From: Pseudomonadota bacterium
GTDB taxonomy: Bacteria; Pseudomonadota; Gammaproteobacteria; Burkholderiales; Chitinibacteraceae
NCBI GenBank assembly: GCA_018261735.1
Contig: JAGTRM010000028.1
Span: 1-56,174 of the forward strand
Length of the DNA stretch: 56,174 bases
Direction: 5' to 3'
Position numbers and translations under genes: made by a program. Shown in pieces: positions 35,420-43,731 of this stretch. The first letter of the stretch is position 1. Each line of letters begins with the position of its first letter. The notes under the pieces were generated by a model. That model was not told where the DNA came from. It made no database searches and worked only from the letters and a program-made list of their open reading frames with translations.

Positions 35420-36193
35420 ATGACAGTCATCGCAGTTTTCAACCAGAAAGGCGGTGTCGGCAAAACCACGATCACCGCCAATCTTGCCGCGGCCATTGCC
35501 AAGAACGGCATCGAACCCCTGGTAATCGACCTCGACCCCCAAGCCCACCTCACGGCTCTCTGGCAGCGGCAGCCCAGCGTTCAGGCCAGCATTGCCTCGT
35601 TTTACCAGGGAAAATCCGCGCTGACCGATCTGGCCATTTCGCTGAACGACGGCATCCGTTTCATTCCTTCGCACATGGAACTGGCCCGTGTCGACGTAAT
35701 CCCCTCGCGCCAGCACGCCAACATCCGCCGCCTCAAAAAGGCGATAGAAACCGAAATGCTGCAGGAAAGCGGCATGCCGATCCTGATCGATTGCAACCCG
35801 ACGCTGGGCATACTCGCCTTTTCCGCGCTCTTCGCTGCGGATCTGGTGCTGATTCCCGTGGCGGCAGAATACCTGGCGCTCAACGGCGCACGCATGCTGG
35901 CGCAAACACTGGCTGGACTGGAAACGCTGGCCGGCCACAGGGAGCGGCGCTACCTGATCAACCGTTACATCGAAGGACGAAGAACCGTTGAAAACGTGGT
36001 CGAGGCATTGGAGGAAAACTACCCGGGCGAAGTGCTGCGCACGCGGATTCGGGAGCACGATTCGCTGGTAGAAGCGATTGGCTGGGGAACGGATATTTTC
36101 TCGTTTGACCCGGATGCTGGCGCAAGCGAGGATTTCACCTACTTGCTGGATGAACTGATCGAAACGGGTGTGCTGGAGATGCCAAGCCGCTGA
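35420..36193 (+). CDS. ParA-family ATPase without a ParB partner
   Basis: Deviant Walker A ATPase of 257 residues of the ParA/MinD/Soj superfamily, which positions DNA or protein cargo. Seen: VFNQKGGVGKTTITANLAAA at residues 6-25 (deviant P-loop KGGVGKTT), VIDLDPQAHLTALW (Walker A'), and ILIDCNPTLGILAFSAL (Walker B), then PVAAEYLALNGARML. No N-terminal helix-turn-helix is present, so it is the short chromosomal type. No ParB or cargo gene is adjacent: PhoH lies before it and a DNA glycosylase gene converges 10 bp after it. Its cargo is unknown. Confidence 0.88.
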   Translation: MTVIAVFNQKGGVGKTTITANLAAAIAKNGIEPLVIDLDPQAHLTALWQRQPSVQASIASFYQGKSALTDLAISLNDGIRFIPSHMELARVDVIPSRQHANIRRLKKAIETEMLQESGMPILIDCNPTLGILAFSALFAADLVLIPVAAEYLALNGARMLAQTLAGLETLAGHRERRYLINRYIEGRRTVENVVEALEENYPGEVLRTRIREHDSLVEAIGWGTDIFSFDPDAGASEDFTYLLDELIETGVLEMPSR

Positions 36194-36203
36194 TCCAGAT
36201 TCG

Positions 36204-36821
36204 TCAATACTCAACCGGAAGCGGGTCCAGACTCCGCCACAAATACCACGTCGCCACGCTGCGCCACGGCCGCCAGGCTTCGCCCAAACTCACGATCACC
36301 TTGCGCGGCAATCGTTCCTGTTCGTGGTAATGCAGGGCAATGGCCTTGAGCAGGCCGATATCGTCGAGCGGGAACACGTCCGGTCGCAGCAGGTAGAAAA
36401 TCAGGAACATCTCCGCGGTCCAGCGACCGATGCCGCGTATCGTGCACAACTCGGCAATGATGGCTTCGTCATCCCATTGCTGCCAAGCAGCCGAATCCAG
36501 TCGCCCGGCCTGATGGTGCGCGGCCAGATCACTCAGGTATTCGACCTTGCGCGCAGACAGGCCGCAACTGCGCAAGGTTTCAACGCTGGCGGACAGCACA
36601 TTCGTGCTTTCCACGCCGTCCAGCGTTCTTTCCAGCTTGCTCCAAACCGAATCCGCTGCCTTCACCGAAATTTGCTGGCCGACAATGGAACGCGCCAGCG
36701 TATGAAACACATCGCCCCGGCTGCGCAGGCTGATGCCGGGATAACGCGCAATCAAATCTGCCAGCACCGGGTCAGCCGCGGCCAGTACGGTACAGGCCTC
36801 CTCCCAATAAGCGGGTTTCAT
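36204..36821 (-). CDS. AlkA-type DNA-3-methyladenine glycosylase
   Basis: Base-excision repair enzyme of 205 residues that removes alkylated purines. Seen: an all-helical HhH-GPD protein with FHTLARSIVGQQISVKAADS near residue 40, GLSARKVEYLSDLA, the hairpin LCTIRGIGRWTAEMFLIF, and the catalytic Asp in DVFPLDDIGLLKAI. WRPWRSVATWYLWRSLD is the typical C-terminal end. It lacks the N-terminal domain of E. coli AlkA (282 residues), as do many bacterial homologues. The ATG at 36821 is followed upstream by the second MITE-like repeat, which must carry its promoter or lie within its leader. Confidence 0.9.
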   Translation of the reverse strand: MKPAYWEEACTVLAAADPVLADLIARYPGISLRSRGDVFHTLARSIVGQQISVKAADSVWSKLERTLDGVESTNVLSASVETLRSCGLSARKVEYLSDLAAHHQAGRLDSAAWQQWDDEAIIAELCTIRGIGRWTAEMFLIFYLLRPDVFPLDDIGLLKAIALHYHEQERLPRKVIVSLGEAWRPWRSVATWYLWRSLDPLPVEY

Positions 36822-36841
36822 TTCGAATCCTCGGATACCTA

Positions 36842-36986
36842 GAGCCTATCTCAGTAGGCGAGCGAGCCGATGCAGGTGACAGGAGGACGGAGCACAGGAA
36901 CCGGAATGTACATGGGAGTACATGAGGATTCCGAGCACCGCCCGACCGTCAGATGCGAAGGCGCAGCCGCCTAATGGGATAGGCTC
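36842..36986. repeat. MITE-like repeat, copy 2
   Basis: Left end GAGCCTATCTCAGTAGGCG; right end reverse-complemented GAGCCTATCCCATTAGGCG. The centre has GTACATGAGGATTCCGAG, as in the copy at 25642-25815. Where the two copies differ in the arms (TAGGTG/CACCTA against TAGGCG/CGCCTA) both sides change together, so pairing is kept. It ends exactly at the stop codon of pmbA. Confidence 0.75.
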
Positions 36987-38318
36987 TTATTCGCCCGCCA
37001 CCGTCATCTTGCCGATCAGGATCGACCCAACCTTGCGGCTGGAGGATGACAGCGCGTCGTCGCCAATACCCACGATGTTGCGGTACATGTCGCGCAGATT
37101 GCCTGCGATGGTGATTTCCTCCACCGGATACTGGATCACGCCGTTTTCGACCCAGAAGCCCGCCGCGCCGCGCGAGTAATCCCCGGTGACCTGGTTGATG
37201 CCATGTCCCATCATCTCGGTCACCAGGAGACCGGTGCCGAGCTCAGCCAGCAATTGCGCAAATGTGGCCGTGGCCGGAACGATCAGATTGTGCGGACCGC
37301 CGGCATTGCCGGTGGATTGCATGCCCAGCTTGCGCGCGCTGTAGCTGGACAGGAAATATCCCTGCTGCACGCCATCGCGCACGAGTTCGCGCGCGCTGAC
37401 CGCCACGCCTTCGGCATCAAAAGTGCTGCTGGCCAGCCCGCGCAACACGAACGGGTCTTCGTATATCGAAACACACGGCGCAAAAACCGCTTGGCCGATG
37501 CTGTCAGTCAGGAAGCTCGCCTTGCGGAACAGGCTGCCGCCACTCACGGCGGAAATCCAGTGACCGATCAGGCTGGAAGCGACCGGCGCTTCGAACAGCA
37601 CCGGATATTCGCCGGTTTTCACCCGCCGCGCACCCAGGCGACGCACGGTGCGCTCGCCGGCGATGCGGCCCACTTCTGCCGGCGTTTTCATGTCGAGCCA
37701 ACTGCGCGCCGAATCGTGCCAGTAGTCGCGCTGCATGCCTTCTTCATCTTCGGCAATCAGCGTGGCGGACAGGCTGTGCCGGCTCATGCTGGAACTGCCG
37801 ATGAAGCCGAGCGAATTGGCAAAGACAAAGCGGCTGGCGCTCAGGTAAACGCCGGCCCCTTCGGAATTATTGATGCGCGGATCGACCGCTTGCCCGGCGG
37901 CTTCGCATTCCTTGGCGATCTCGATCGCCTCCTCCACGCTCATCGCACAGGGATGGTAGAGGTCGAGATCAGGGAATTGCGTGGCCAGGCGATCGGCTGC
38001 GGGCAAGCCTGCGCAGTCATCCTCCGCGGTATGACGCGCGATGGCGAGCGCGGCGCGCACGGTGTCTTCCATTGCCTTGGGTGAGAAATCGGATGAACTC
38101 GCGTGCCCCTTGCGCTGGCCGAGGTAGACCGTCACCCCCACGCCCTTGTCGTGGTTGTATTCGATGGTTTCGACTTCGGAGAGGCGCACGGAAATATTCT
38201 TGCCGACGCTCTCGGAAATATCGGCCTCGCAGGCGGTGGCACCTTCGCGGCGCGCGACCTCGATTACCTGTGCGGCCAGCTCGCGCAGCGCTTGCTCATT
38301 GAAACTGAATTCAGACAC
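36987..38318 (-). CDS. pmbA: TldE/PmbA-family metalloprotease subunit
   Basis: Partner of TldD in the heterodimeric TldD/E protease that trims unfolded peptides and matures microcins; 443 residues. Seen: ACEADISESVGKNISVRLSE at the start, VTVYLGQRKGHASSSD, FANSLGFIGSSSMSRHSLSA, the substrate-side block LVTEMMGHGINQVTGDYSRGA near residue 380 (given here in part), and GAAGFWVENGVIQYPVEEIT at the end. The HExxH motif belongs to TldD, which is not in this window. It is divergent from darP across 60 bp, an arrangement common in proteobacteria. Confidence 0.94.
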   Translation of the reverse strand: MSEFSFNEQALRELAAQVIEVARREGATACEADISESVGKNISVRLSEVETIEYNHDKGVGVTVYLGQRKGHASSSDFSPKAMEDTVRAALAIARHTAEDDCAGLPAADRLATQFPDLDLYHPCAMSVEEAIEIAKECEAAGQAVDPRINNSEGAGVYLSASRFVFANSLGFIGSSSMSRHSLSATLIAEDEEGMQRDYWHDSARSWLDMKTPAEVGRIAGERTVRRLGARRVKTGEYPVLFEAPVASSLIGHWISAVSGGSLFRKASFLTDSIGQAVFAPCVSIYEDPFVLRGLASSTFDAEGVAVSARELVRDGVQQGYFLSSYSARKLGMQSTGNAGGPHNLIVPATATFAQLLAELGTGLLVTEMMGHGINQVTGDYSRGAAGFWVENGVIQYPVEEITIAGNLRDMYRNIVGIGDDALSSSSRKVGSILIGKMTVAGE

Positions 38319-38378
38319 GTTGATAACCCGTTATTGTTGTTGCGGTATCATACCGGTTTTACCCAATGATACGCAGCC

Positions 38379-38933
38379 ATGAGTAACGAGCAGTTCGAGA
38401 ATCCCGACGACGAGATCATCTACGTCAGCAAATCTGAAATGAAGCGGGACATGACCGCACTGCAAGAGTTGGGCGAGAAGCTGGCCACGCTCGATAAAAA
38501 GCAGCTGGCTACGCTCAACCTGCCGGAGCGCCTGTACGACGCGCTGATCGAACTCAAGCGCCTGACCGCCCATGGCGCGATCAGCCGGCAGAAGCAGTTC
38601 ATCGGCAAGTTGATGCGCCATGTTGACCCTGCGCCGATCCAGGAATTGCTCGACAAGATCGCGGGCGTTTCCGACCGCCACAGCGGCTGGCTGCATCAAC
38701 TCGAACGCCTGCGTGAAAACCTGCTCACCGACGCCAAGGCCGTCGAAAGCTTTGTGGCCGACTACCCGCAAGTGGATGTGCAGCGCCTGCGCCAAACGAT
38801 CCGCAATGCCCAGAAAGAGCGCGAGCAGCAAAAGCCACCCAAGAACTTCCGCGAACTGTTCCAGTTGCTGAAGGAATACATTCCCGAGCCGCCGATTGGT
38901 GGCCAGCCCACGCCGGAAGCCGACGATGAATGA
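38379..38933 (+). CDS. darP: Ribosome biogenesis factor DarP (YjgA)
   Basis: Small helical protein of 184 residues that binds late 50S precursors. Seen: EIIYVSKSEMKRDMTALQEL at the start, then ALIELKRLTAHGAISRQKQF and IGKLMRHVDP, the conserved DUF615 core. LFQLLKEYIPE closes the family region. Highly charged and with no signal peptide. Its stop overlaps the start of the mog gene by 8 nt. It faces pmbA back to back, as in E. coli. Confidence 0.93.
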   Translation: MSNEQFENPDDEIIYVSKSEMKRDMTALQELGEKLATLDKKQLATLNLPERLYDALIELKRLTAHGAISRQKQFIGKLMRHVDPAPIQELLDKIAGVSDRHSGWLHQLERLRENLLTDAKAVESFVADYPQVDVQRLRQTIRNAQKEREQQKPPKNFRELFQLLKEYIPEPPIGGQPTPEADDE

Positions 38934-39516
38934 AGTACTGAAAATCGGCCTGGTTTCGGTATCCGACCGGGCCAGCGCCGGCGTTTACGCCGACAAGGGC
39001 ATCCCTGCCCTGCAGGAATGGCTTGCGGCAACCCTCCTCAACCCGCTGGATATCGTCACCCGGCTGATTCCCGATGAACAAGCGCAGATCGAGGCCACGC
39101 TCAAGGAACTGGTCGACGAAGCCGGCTGCCATCTGGTGCTCACCACCGGCGGCACCGGCCCAGCCAAGCGCGATGTCACCCCCGATGCCACGCTCGCTAT
39201 TGCCGATCGTGAAATGCCGGGTTTTGGCGAGCAGATGCGCCAGATCAGCCTGCATTTCGTGCCGACTGCGATCCTGTCGCGCCAAGTGGGTGTAATTCGC
39301 AAACAGACGTTGATTATCAATCTGCCCGGCCAGCCCAAATCGATCAAGGAAACGCTGGAAGGCTTGAAAGATGCTGGCGGCAACCCGCGCGTGCCCGGTA
39401 TTTTCGCCGCCGTGCCCTATTGCATCCAATTGCTGGAAGGCCCCTACGTGGAAACACGGCCGGAAATCGTCAGAGCCTTCCGCCCCAAGGACGCCATTCG
39501 CCCCGCCCCAATTTGA
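38926..39516 (+). CDS. mog: Molybdopterin adenylyltransferase
   Basis: Adenylates molybdopterin before molybdenum insertion in molybdenum cofactor synthesis. Seen: 196 residues with IGLVSVSDRASAGVYADKGI at the start, LVLTTGGTGPAKRDVTPDAT (the MPT-binding signature), GFGEQMRQISLHFVPTAILS, RQVGVIRKQTLIINLPG and a C-terminal PYCIQLLEGPYVET. I chose the ATG at 38926, overlapping the darP stop; the frame opens ten codons earlier. The next gene starts 3 bp after its stop. No molybdoenzyme is in the window. Confidence 0.93.
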   Translation: MNEVLKIGLVSVSDRASAGVYADKGIPALQEWLAATLLNPLDIVTRLIPDEQAQIEATLKELVDEAGCHLVLTTGGTGPAKRDVTPDATLAIADREMPGFGEQMRQISLHFVPTAILSRQVGVIRKQTLIINLPGQPKSIKETLEGLKDAGGNPRVPGIFAAVPYCIQLLEGPYVETRPEIVRAFRPKDAIRPAPI

Positions 39517-39519
39517 GAA

Positions 39520-40206
39520 ATGAACATGGACAATCAACTGCTTGATTCAATCGAAATTGCTACCGGCATCGACCCCGTTGCCAGCGTGATCTGGCTGCAC
39601 GGACTCGGCGCCGACGGCAGCGATTTCGTGCCGGTGGTTCCGGAACTGGGCCTGCCGGAAGATTTGCCGGTGCGCTTCATTTTTCCGCATGCGCCCGCGA
39701 TTCCGATCACCTGCAACAATGGCTACGTGATGCGAGGCTGGTACGACATCATTCATTTCGACCAGATCAGCCGCGAAACCGATGCCCACGGCGTGGTGCG
39801 TTCGGTTGAAGCCATCCGCCAACTGATCAAGCACGAAAACGCACGCGGCATTCCCGCCAGCCGCATCATCCTGGCCGGCTTCTCGCAAGGCGGGGCGATT
39901 GCCTACACCGCCGGCCTGACCTACCCGGAAAAACTCGCCGGCATCGTCGCGCTTTCCACTTATATTCCTGCACCGGAATTGCTGGTGGCCGACAGCATGG
40001 GCATCAACCACAACACGCCGATTTTTGCAGCGCACGGCGGCATGGATCCGGTCGTACCGGTCACCTTGGGCAAGACCGCCTACGAGCAACTGGCCGCGGC
40101 TGGTTACCCGATCAGCTGGCATACCTACCCGATGCAACACTCGGTCTGCATGCCGGAGATCGTGGCCATCGGCGAATTCATTGAGCGCTGCCTGCAAACC
40201 GCATAG
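39520..40206 (+). CDS. Alpha/beta-hydrolase carboxylesterase
   Basis: Cytoplasmic esterase of 228 residues of the phospholipase/carboxylesterase family. Seen: VIWLHGLGADGSDFVPVVPE (oxyanion region), FPHAPAIPITCNNGYVMRGW, nucleophile Ser122 in LAGFSQGGAIAY, Asp176 in AHGGMDPVVP, and His207 in PMQHSVCMPE. Known: related enzymes hydrolyse short-chain esters or deacylate proteins. Natural substrate unknown. It follows mog by 3 bp and is closed by a terminator. Confidence 0.93.
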   Translation: MNMDNQLLDSIEIATGIDPVASVIWLHGLGADGSDFVPVVPELGLPEDLPVRFIFPHAPAIPITCNNGYVMRGWYDIIHFDQISRETDAHGVVRSVEAIRQLIKHENARGIPASRIILAGFSQGGAIAYTAGLTYPEKLAGIVALSTYIPAPELLVADSMGINHNTPIFAAHGGMDPVVPVTLGKTAYEQLAAAGYPISWHTYPMQHSVCMPEIVAIGEFIERCLQTA

Positions 40207-40223
40207 CCAATCACGCCACACCA

Positions 40224-40259
40224 AGCCGGTTCAAAGCACTTGAACCGGCGCTTTTTTTC
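40224..40259 (+). terminator. Terminator after the esterase gene
   Basis: GCCGGTTCAA and TTGAACCGGC form the stem with a short loop, followed by a run of seven Ts. Confidence 0.9.
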
Positions 40260-40377
40260 TGATCATTCCCTCGCGCGCACGCTTTCTACTGGCTCTTCAC
40301 TGGCGAACTTGGCCACGGCGAACTGCTAATAATTTTTTACATATTTTGTAGCAATTTCACAAAAAACCGCCTTAAAT

Positions 40378-40412
40378 TGTTACCGGTAACAGTAAATATG
40401 TTACCGTTCCCA
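40378..40412. promoter_or_regulatory. Tandem operators before the PL9 pectate lyase gene
   Basis: TGTTACCGGTAACA at 40378-40391 is a perfect palindrome. A second, imperfect copy TGTTACCGTTCCCA starts 21 bp later, two helical turns away on the same face. The sites resemble LacI-family operators such as those of E. coli GntR/IdnR. The same arrangement stands before the PL1 gene. Confidence 0.75.
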
Positions 40413-40516
40413 AAGAGGGCACCCAATACGGGAACAAGGCCGTTAAAAAAACGGAATGGAAGCACCTGTGAGGAATCTGCCCGCCAGGCAGACTTGATTT
40501 AAACTCAGGAGGAGTT

Positions 40517-43420
40517 ATGAGAAAAAGTACGAGCATTCTGAATGCCATAAGGTTATTGGCATCATTCTTGTTCATCTCGCTATTGGCCGCTTGTGGCGGT
40601 GGAGATGGCGGCGGTAGCAGTGGAGATAGCGGCAGCGGAGCAAGCACTCAGCTGTCCGGCGTTGCAGCAACAGGGGCGGCAATGGCTAATGCCACCATTA
40701 CTGTTTATGACATGAAGGGCAAAACCCTGACTGCAACTGCGGATGCAAACGGCAGCTATACCATTGCCAACGTATCTGGCATGGCCGCGCCATTGTTGGT
40801 TGTTGCCACCAATGGAACCAACACCCTGACTGCGCTGGTCTCCAAGATCGCCGACGGCAAGATCACCGGCAACATCAACCAGTTGACCGATCGTATTGCA
40901 TCGGATGTGTCCGGCGTAGGAACACAAGCCCTGATCGAATTGTTTAAAGTGGGTACAACCAGCAGCATTACCGTTGCGAAAATCACTGAAAAAACCGCAA
41001 CCGTGCGCTCTGAAATCCTCGCAGCTTTGACTGCCGCAGGAATCAGCAACCCGGAAACTTTTGATCCGGTTTCTTTCACCATGCAAGTGGGTGATGCCTA
41101 CGACAAGGTGCTTGATCAGGTAAGTTTCCGCTATGATGCCAGCGGCAAAATCATCATTGCAACGCCAGCCCCCTGTACGCTTTCCAGCAACGATGGCTCA
41201 TCGCTCGATTCGAGCAAATTGACCTGGTGCGCAGTGGCATTTGGCCAATCAACCGACTTGAACTTCGCAACCAACCTGACTGCAGATCAGGTTGGCATCA
41301 ACAATGTCTGGTTTGATGGCAAAAAACTGGGCAATGGCGATGCATCCAGTTTGAACGGCGCCATCACGGTAGAAAGCCGCGGCGGCAAAATCGCCAACAC
41401 CCATGATGGCCTTACCTTCTACTACACCCGGTTGTCGACAGGCGTGAATTTCAAGCTGGAAGCCGATGTGACTGTTGAAAAATTTGGCCCCAGCCTCTCT
41501 ACCCCGAATGCTCAGGAAGGTGCAGGCCTGATGGTGCGGGACGTGAACGGTTCGGCTCGTCTGGAACCGATGAAAGACGGCTATGAAGAGTTCCCGGCTG
41601 CCTCGAATATGGTCATGAATGCGATCATGACCAAAAACAAGAAATCCGATGGCGAACTGGCGATTCAAACCATCTACCGCGATGGCGTGAACTATGCATG
41701 GGGTAATACCGGCGCGATCATCCCCAAAGCAACCTATGCCACCACCAATTTCAACACCACGCCGAACTTCAAGCTGAAATTGGAACGCACCGACAGTGGT
41801 TTCGTTGCGACCTACGCCAAGGAAGATGGCAGCGGCGAAGTATCGCAAACGGTATCGGGCGCGAATGCCAACATCGTACAGACGATCGATTCCAAGTACA
41901 TGTACGTCGGTTTCTTTGCTGCACGCAACGCCCGCGTCACGTTCAAGAACGCCAAGCTCTCCCTGACCAAGGCCAATACCGTGAATGCGCCGAAATATGT
42001 GGCCACGGTTGCCTCACCCGTACTGGAAGTTGCCTCCCCTTCGGTCGTGGCAAGCAACAGCTATCTGCTGCAGGCACGCACCAATTACGACGGCAAGATC
42101 ACCGTCACTCAGGACGGAAATGTGATCGCCAGCAATGCTACCGTCTCTGCTGGCCAGCATTACGCCAGCACGCTCACGATCAGTGGTGCATCCAGCAGCA
42201 TCAAGCTTGATTACACACCGACCGACGGGCCGAGCACAGCGACAGTATCCAAGACGCTCACGGTCACCAAAAAAGAATTTGCCGACCCGGCCAATCTTTA
42301 TGCCTCGCCAAGCGGCACCAGCAGTGGCGCAGGCACCCCGGCCTCGCCTCTGGATGTAGCAACTGCCGCCAATTACGTGGCACCGGGTGGCACGGTGCAT
42401 CTGTTGGACGGTACCTACAGCACAGCCCTCACTCTTCAGCTGACCGCGAGCGGCGGCGAAGGCAAGCTCAAAAAACTGGTGGTGGATAACAAAGGAAGCG
42501 TGATCTTCACTCGGGTCGTTACCCTGGATGCCAGCTATTGGCATATCAAAGGCATTGAAATTGCTGGCGTCACTTCCGGCAATGGCATGCGGATTTCCGG
42601 CAGCAACAATATCGTCGAGGAGGTCGTAGTCCACAACAGTTCCGATACCGGCATGCAGATGACCGCCAAGACTGCAGCCAACGGCCGCGCCCTGTGGCCT
42701 GCCAACAACCTGATTCTGAACAGCGAATCCTACGACAACGCCGACAGCGCCATGAAAAATGCCGACGGCTTTGCGGCCAAGCTGGGCGTGGGCGATGGCA
42801 ACGTCTTCCGTGGTTGCATCTCGCACCATAATGTCGACGATGGCTGGGATCTATTCAACAAGATCGAGGATGGTGCCAACGGCATCATCACCATTGAAAA
42901 CAGCATCGCTTATTCCAACGGCAAACCGCTGACCCTGCCTGCCGGTGTCACCGCGATGCCGGAAGTGGGCTCGATCGGCAATGGCTTCAAACTCGGCGCC
43001 GAAGGCTATCCGGTTGCGCACATCGTCCGCAACAACATTGCGTTCGACAACAACATGGATGGCTTCACCGACAACTTCAACCCGGGCGCGCTGGCGATCA
43101 GCAACAACGTGGTACTGAACAGCGCGCGCTTCAACTACATTTTCCGCCCCGGCCCCTACACAACCACGGACAAGCAAGGCAAATTCACCAGTAACGTTTC
43201 CTTGCGTACTTCGGCCGGTAAATACAGCGATGCGGTCACCGGCGTTGTGGATGCCTCCAATTACTTCTACAACCTGGGTAGTGACAAATCGGTCAGTTCC
43301 AACGGCACGACGATCAGCACCAGCGATTACGCCAGCATCACGCCGCCACTGGTCAACAACCGGTTCCAGCGTAATGCCGACGGCAGCATCATCCTGAACG
43401 GCTTCCTGCAAAAGAAATAA
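40517..43420 (+). CDS. Secreted lipoprotein pectate lyase, PL9-type
   Basis: Pectin-degrading lipoprotein of 967 residues. Seen: a signal peptide with lipobox LLAAC (Cys near residue 27) and a Gly/Ser-rich linker; an N-terminal module (about 40-225) shared with the PL1 protein downstream; a middle LamG/DUF1080-like beta domain (about 230-480); an Ig-like stretch; and a C-terminal right-handed beta-helix from about residue 590. The helix has YASPSGTSSGAGTPASPLDV, NADGFAAKLGVGDGN near 747, HHNVDDGWDLFNK near 770 (Ca2+-binding Asp residues) and GNGFKLGAEG near 820 (the family's catalytic Lys). AGGAGG precedes the ATG. Tandem operators and a terminator frame it as one unit. Confidence 0.88.
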   Translation: MRKSTSILNAIRLLASFLFISLLAACGGGDGGGSSGDSGSGASTQLSGVAATGAAMANATITVYDMKGKTLTATADANGSYTIANVSGMAAPLLVVATNGTNTLTALVSKIADGKITGNINQLTDRIASDVSGVGTQALIELFKVGTTSSITVAKITEKTATVRSEILAALTAAGISNPETFDPVSFTMQVGDAYDKVLDQVSFRYDASGKIIIATPAPCTLSSNDGSSLDSSKLTWCAVAFGQSTDLNFATNLTADQVGINNVWFDGKKLGNGDASSLNGAITVESRGGKIANTHDGLTFYYTRLSTGVNFKLEADVTVEKFGPSLSTPNAQEGAGLMVRDVNGSARLEPMKDGYEEFPAASNMVMNAIMTKNKKSDGELAIQTIYRDGVNYAWGNTGAIIPKATYATTNFNTTPNFKLKLERTDSGFVATYAKEDGSGEVSQTVSGANANIVQTIDSKYMYVGFFAARNARVTFKNAKLSLTKANTVNAPKYVATVASPVLEVASPSVVASNSYLLQARTNYDGKITVTQDGNVIASNATVSAGQHYASTLTISGASSSIKLDYTPTDGPSTATVSKTLTVTKKEFADPANLYASPSGTSSGAGTPASPLDVATAANYVAPGGTVHLLDGTYSTALTLQLTASGGEGKLKKLVVDNKGSVIFTRVVTLDASYWHIKGIEIAGVTSGNGMRISGSNNIVEEVVVHNSSDTGMQMTAKTAANGRALWPANNLILNSESYDNADSAMKNADGFAAKLGVGDGNVFRGCISHHNVDDGWDLFNKIEDGANGIITIENSIAYSNGKPLTLPAGVTAMPEVGSIGNGFKLGAEGYPVAHIVRNNIAFDNNMDGFTDNFNPGALAISNNVVLNSARFNYIFRPGPYTTTDKQGKFTSNVSLRTSAGKYSDAVTGVVDASNYFYNLGSDKSVSSNGTTISTSDYASITPPLVNNRFQRNADGSIILNGFLQKK

Positions 43421-43467
43421 GCCGGGCAAGCCAATCCCCTCGCGCGGTTCAATGATCCGCGCAAACC

Positions 43468-43507
43468 AGCCGGAGCCTCCTCTTACCGAGGGGCTCCGGC
43501 TTTTCTT
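43468..43507 (+). terminator. Terminator after the PL9 gene
   Basis: AGCCGGAGCC and GGCTCCGGCT form the stem, with TTTTCTT following. A smaller hairpin, CGCGCGG/CCGCGC, precedes it. Confidence 0.8.
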
Positions 43508-43573
43508 GTCCGAAAGTTCCGCCCGGAGCGCCGGTCAGAACTTTTATTCACAGCTTATTTTTTGAATACGTAG

Positions 43574-43608
43574 TGTTACCGGTAACAGTAAATATGTTAC
43601 CGTTACCA
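43574..43608. promoter_or_regulatory. Tandem operators before the PL1 pectate lyase gene
   Basis: TGTTACCGGTAACA at 43574-43587 is identical to the site before the PL9 gene. The spacer GTAAATA and a second site TGTTACCGTTACCA, 21 bp on, repeat the same layout. Shared control of both lyase genes by one LacI-type regulator is inferred. Confidence 0.75.
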
Positions 43609-43731
43609 CAATGTAGGGGATTCCGTTTTATATCTGGCGATCTGCAGCAATCACAACACTTGCTGAAATGGAGACGTCCTCTGCACAAGCCTGCCTATGG
43701 GTGGCAGGTTCGCACACATCCAGGAGGAAAC

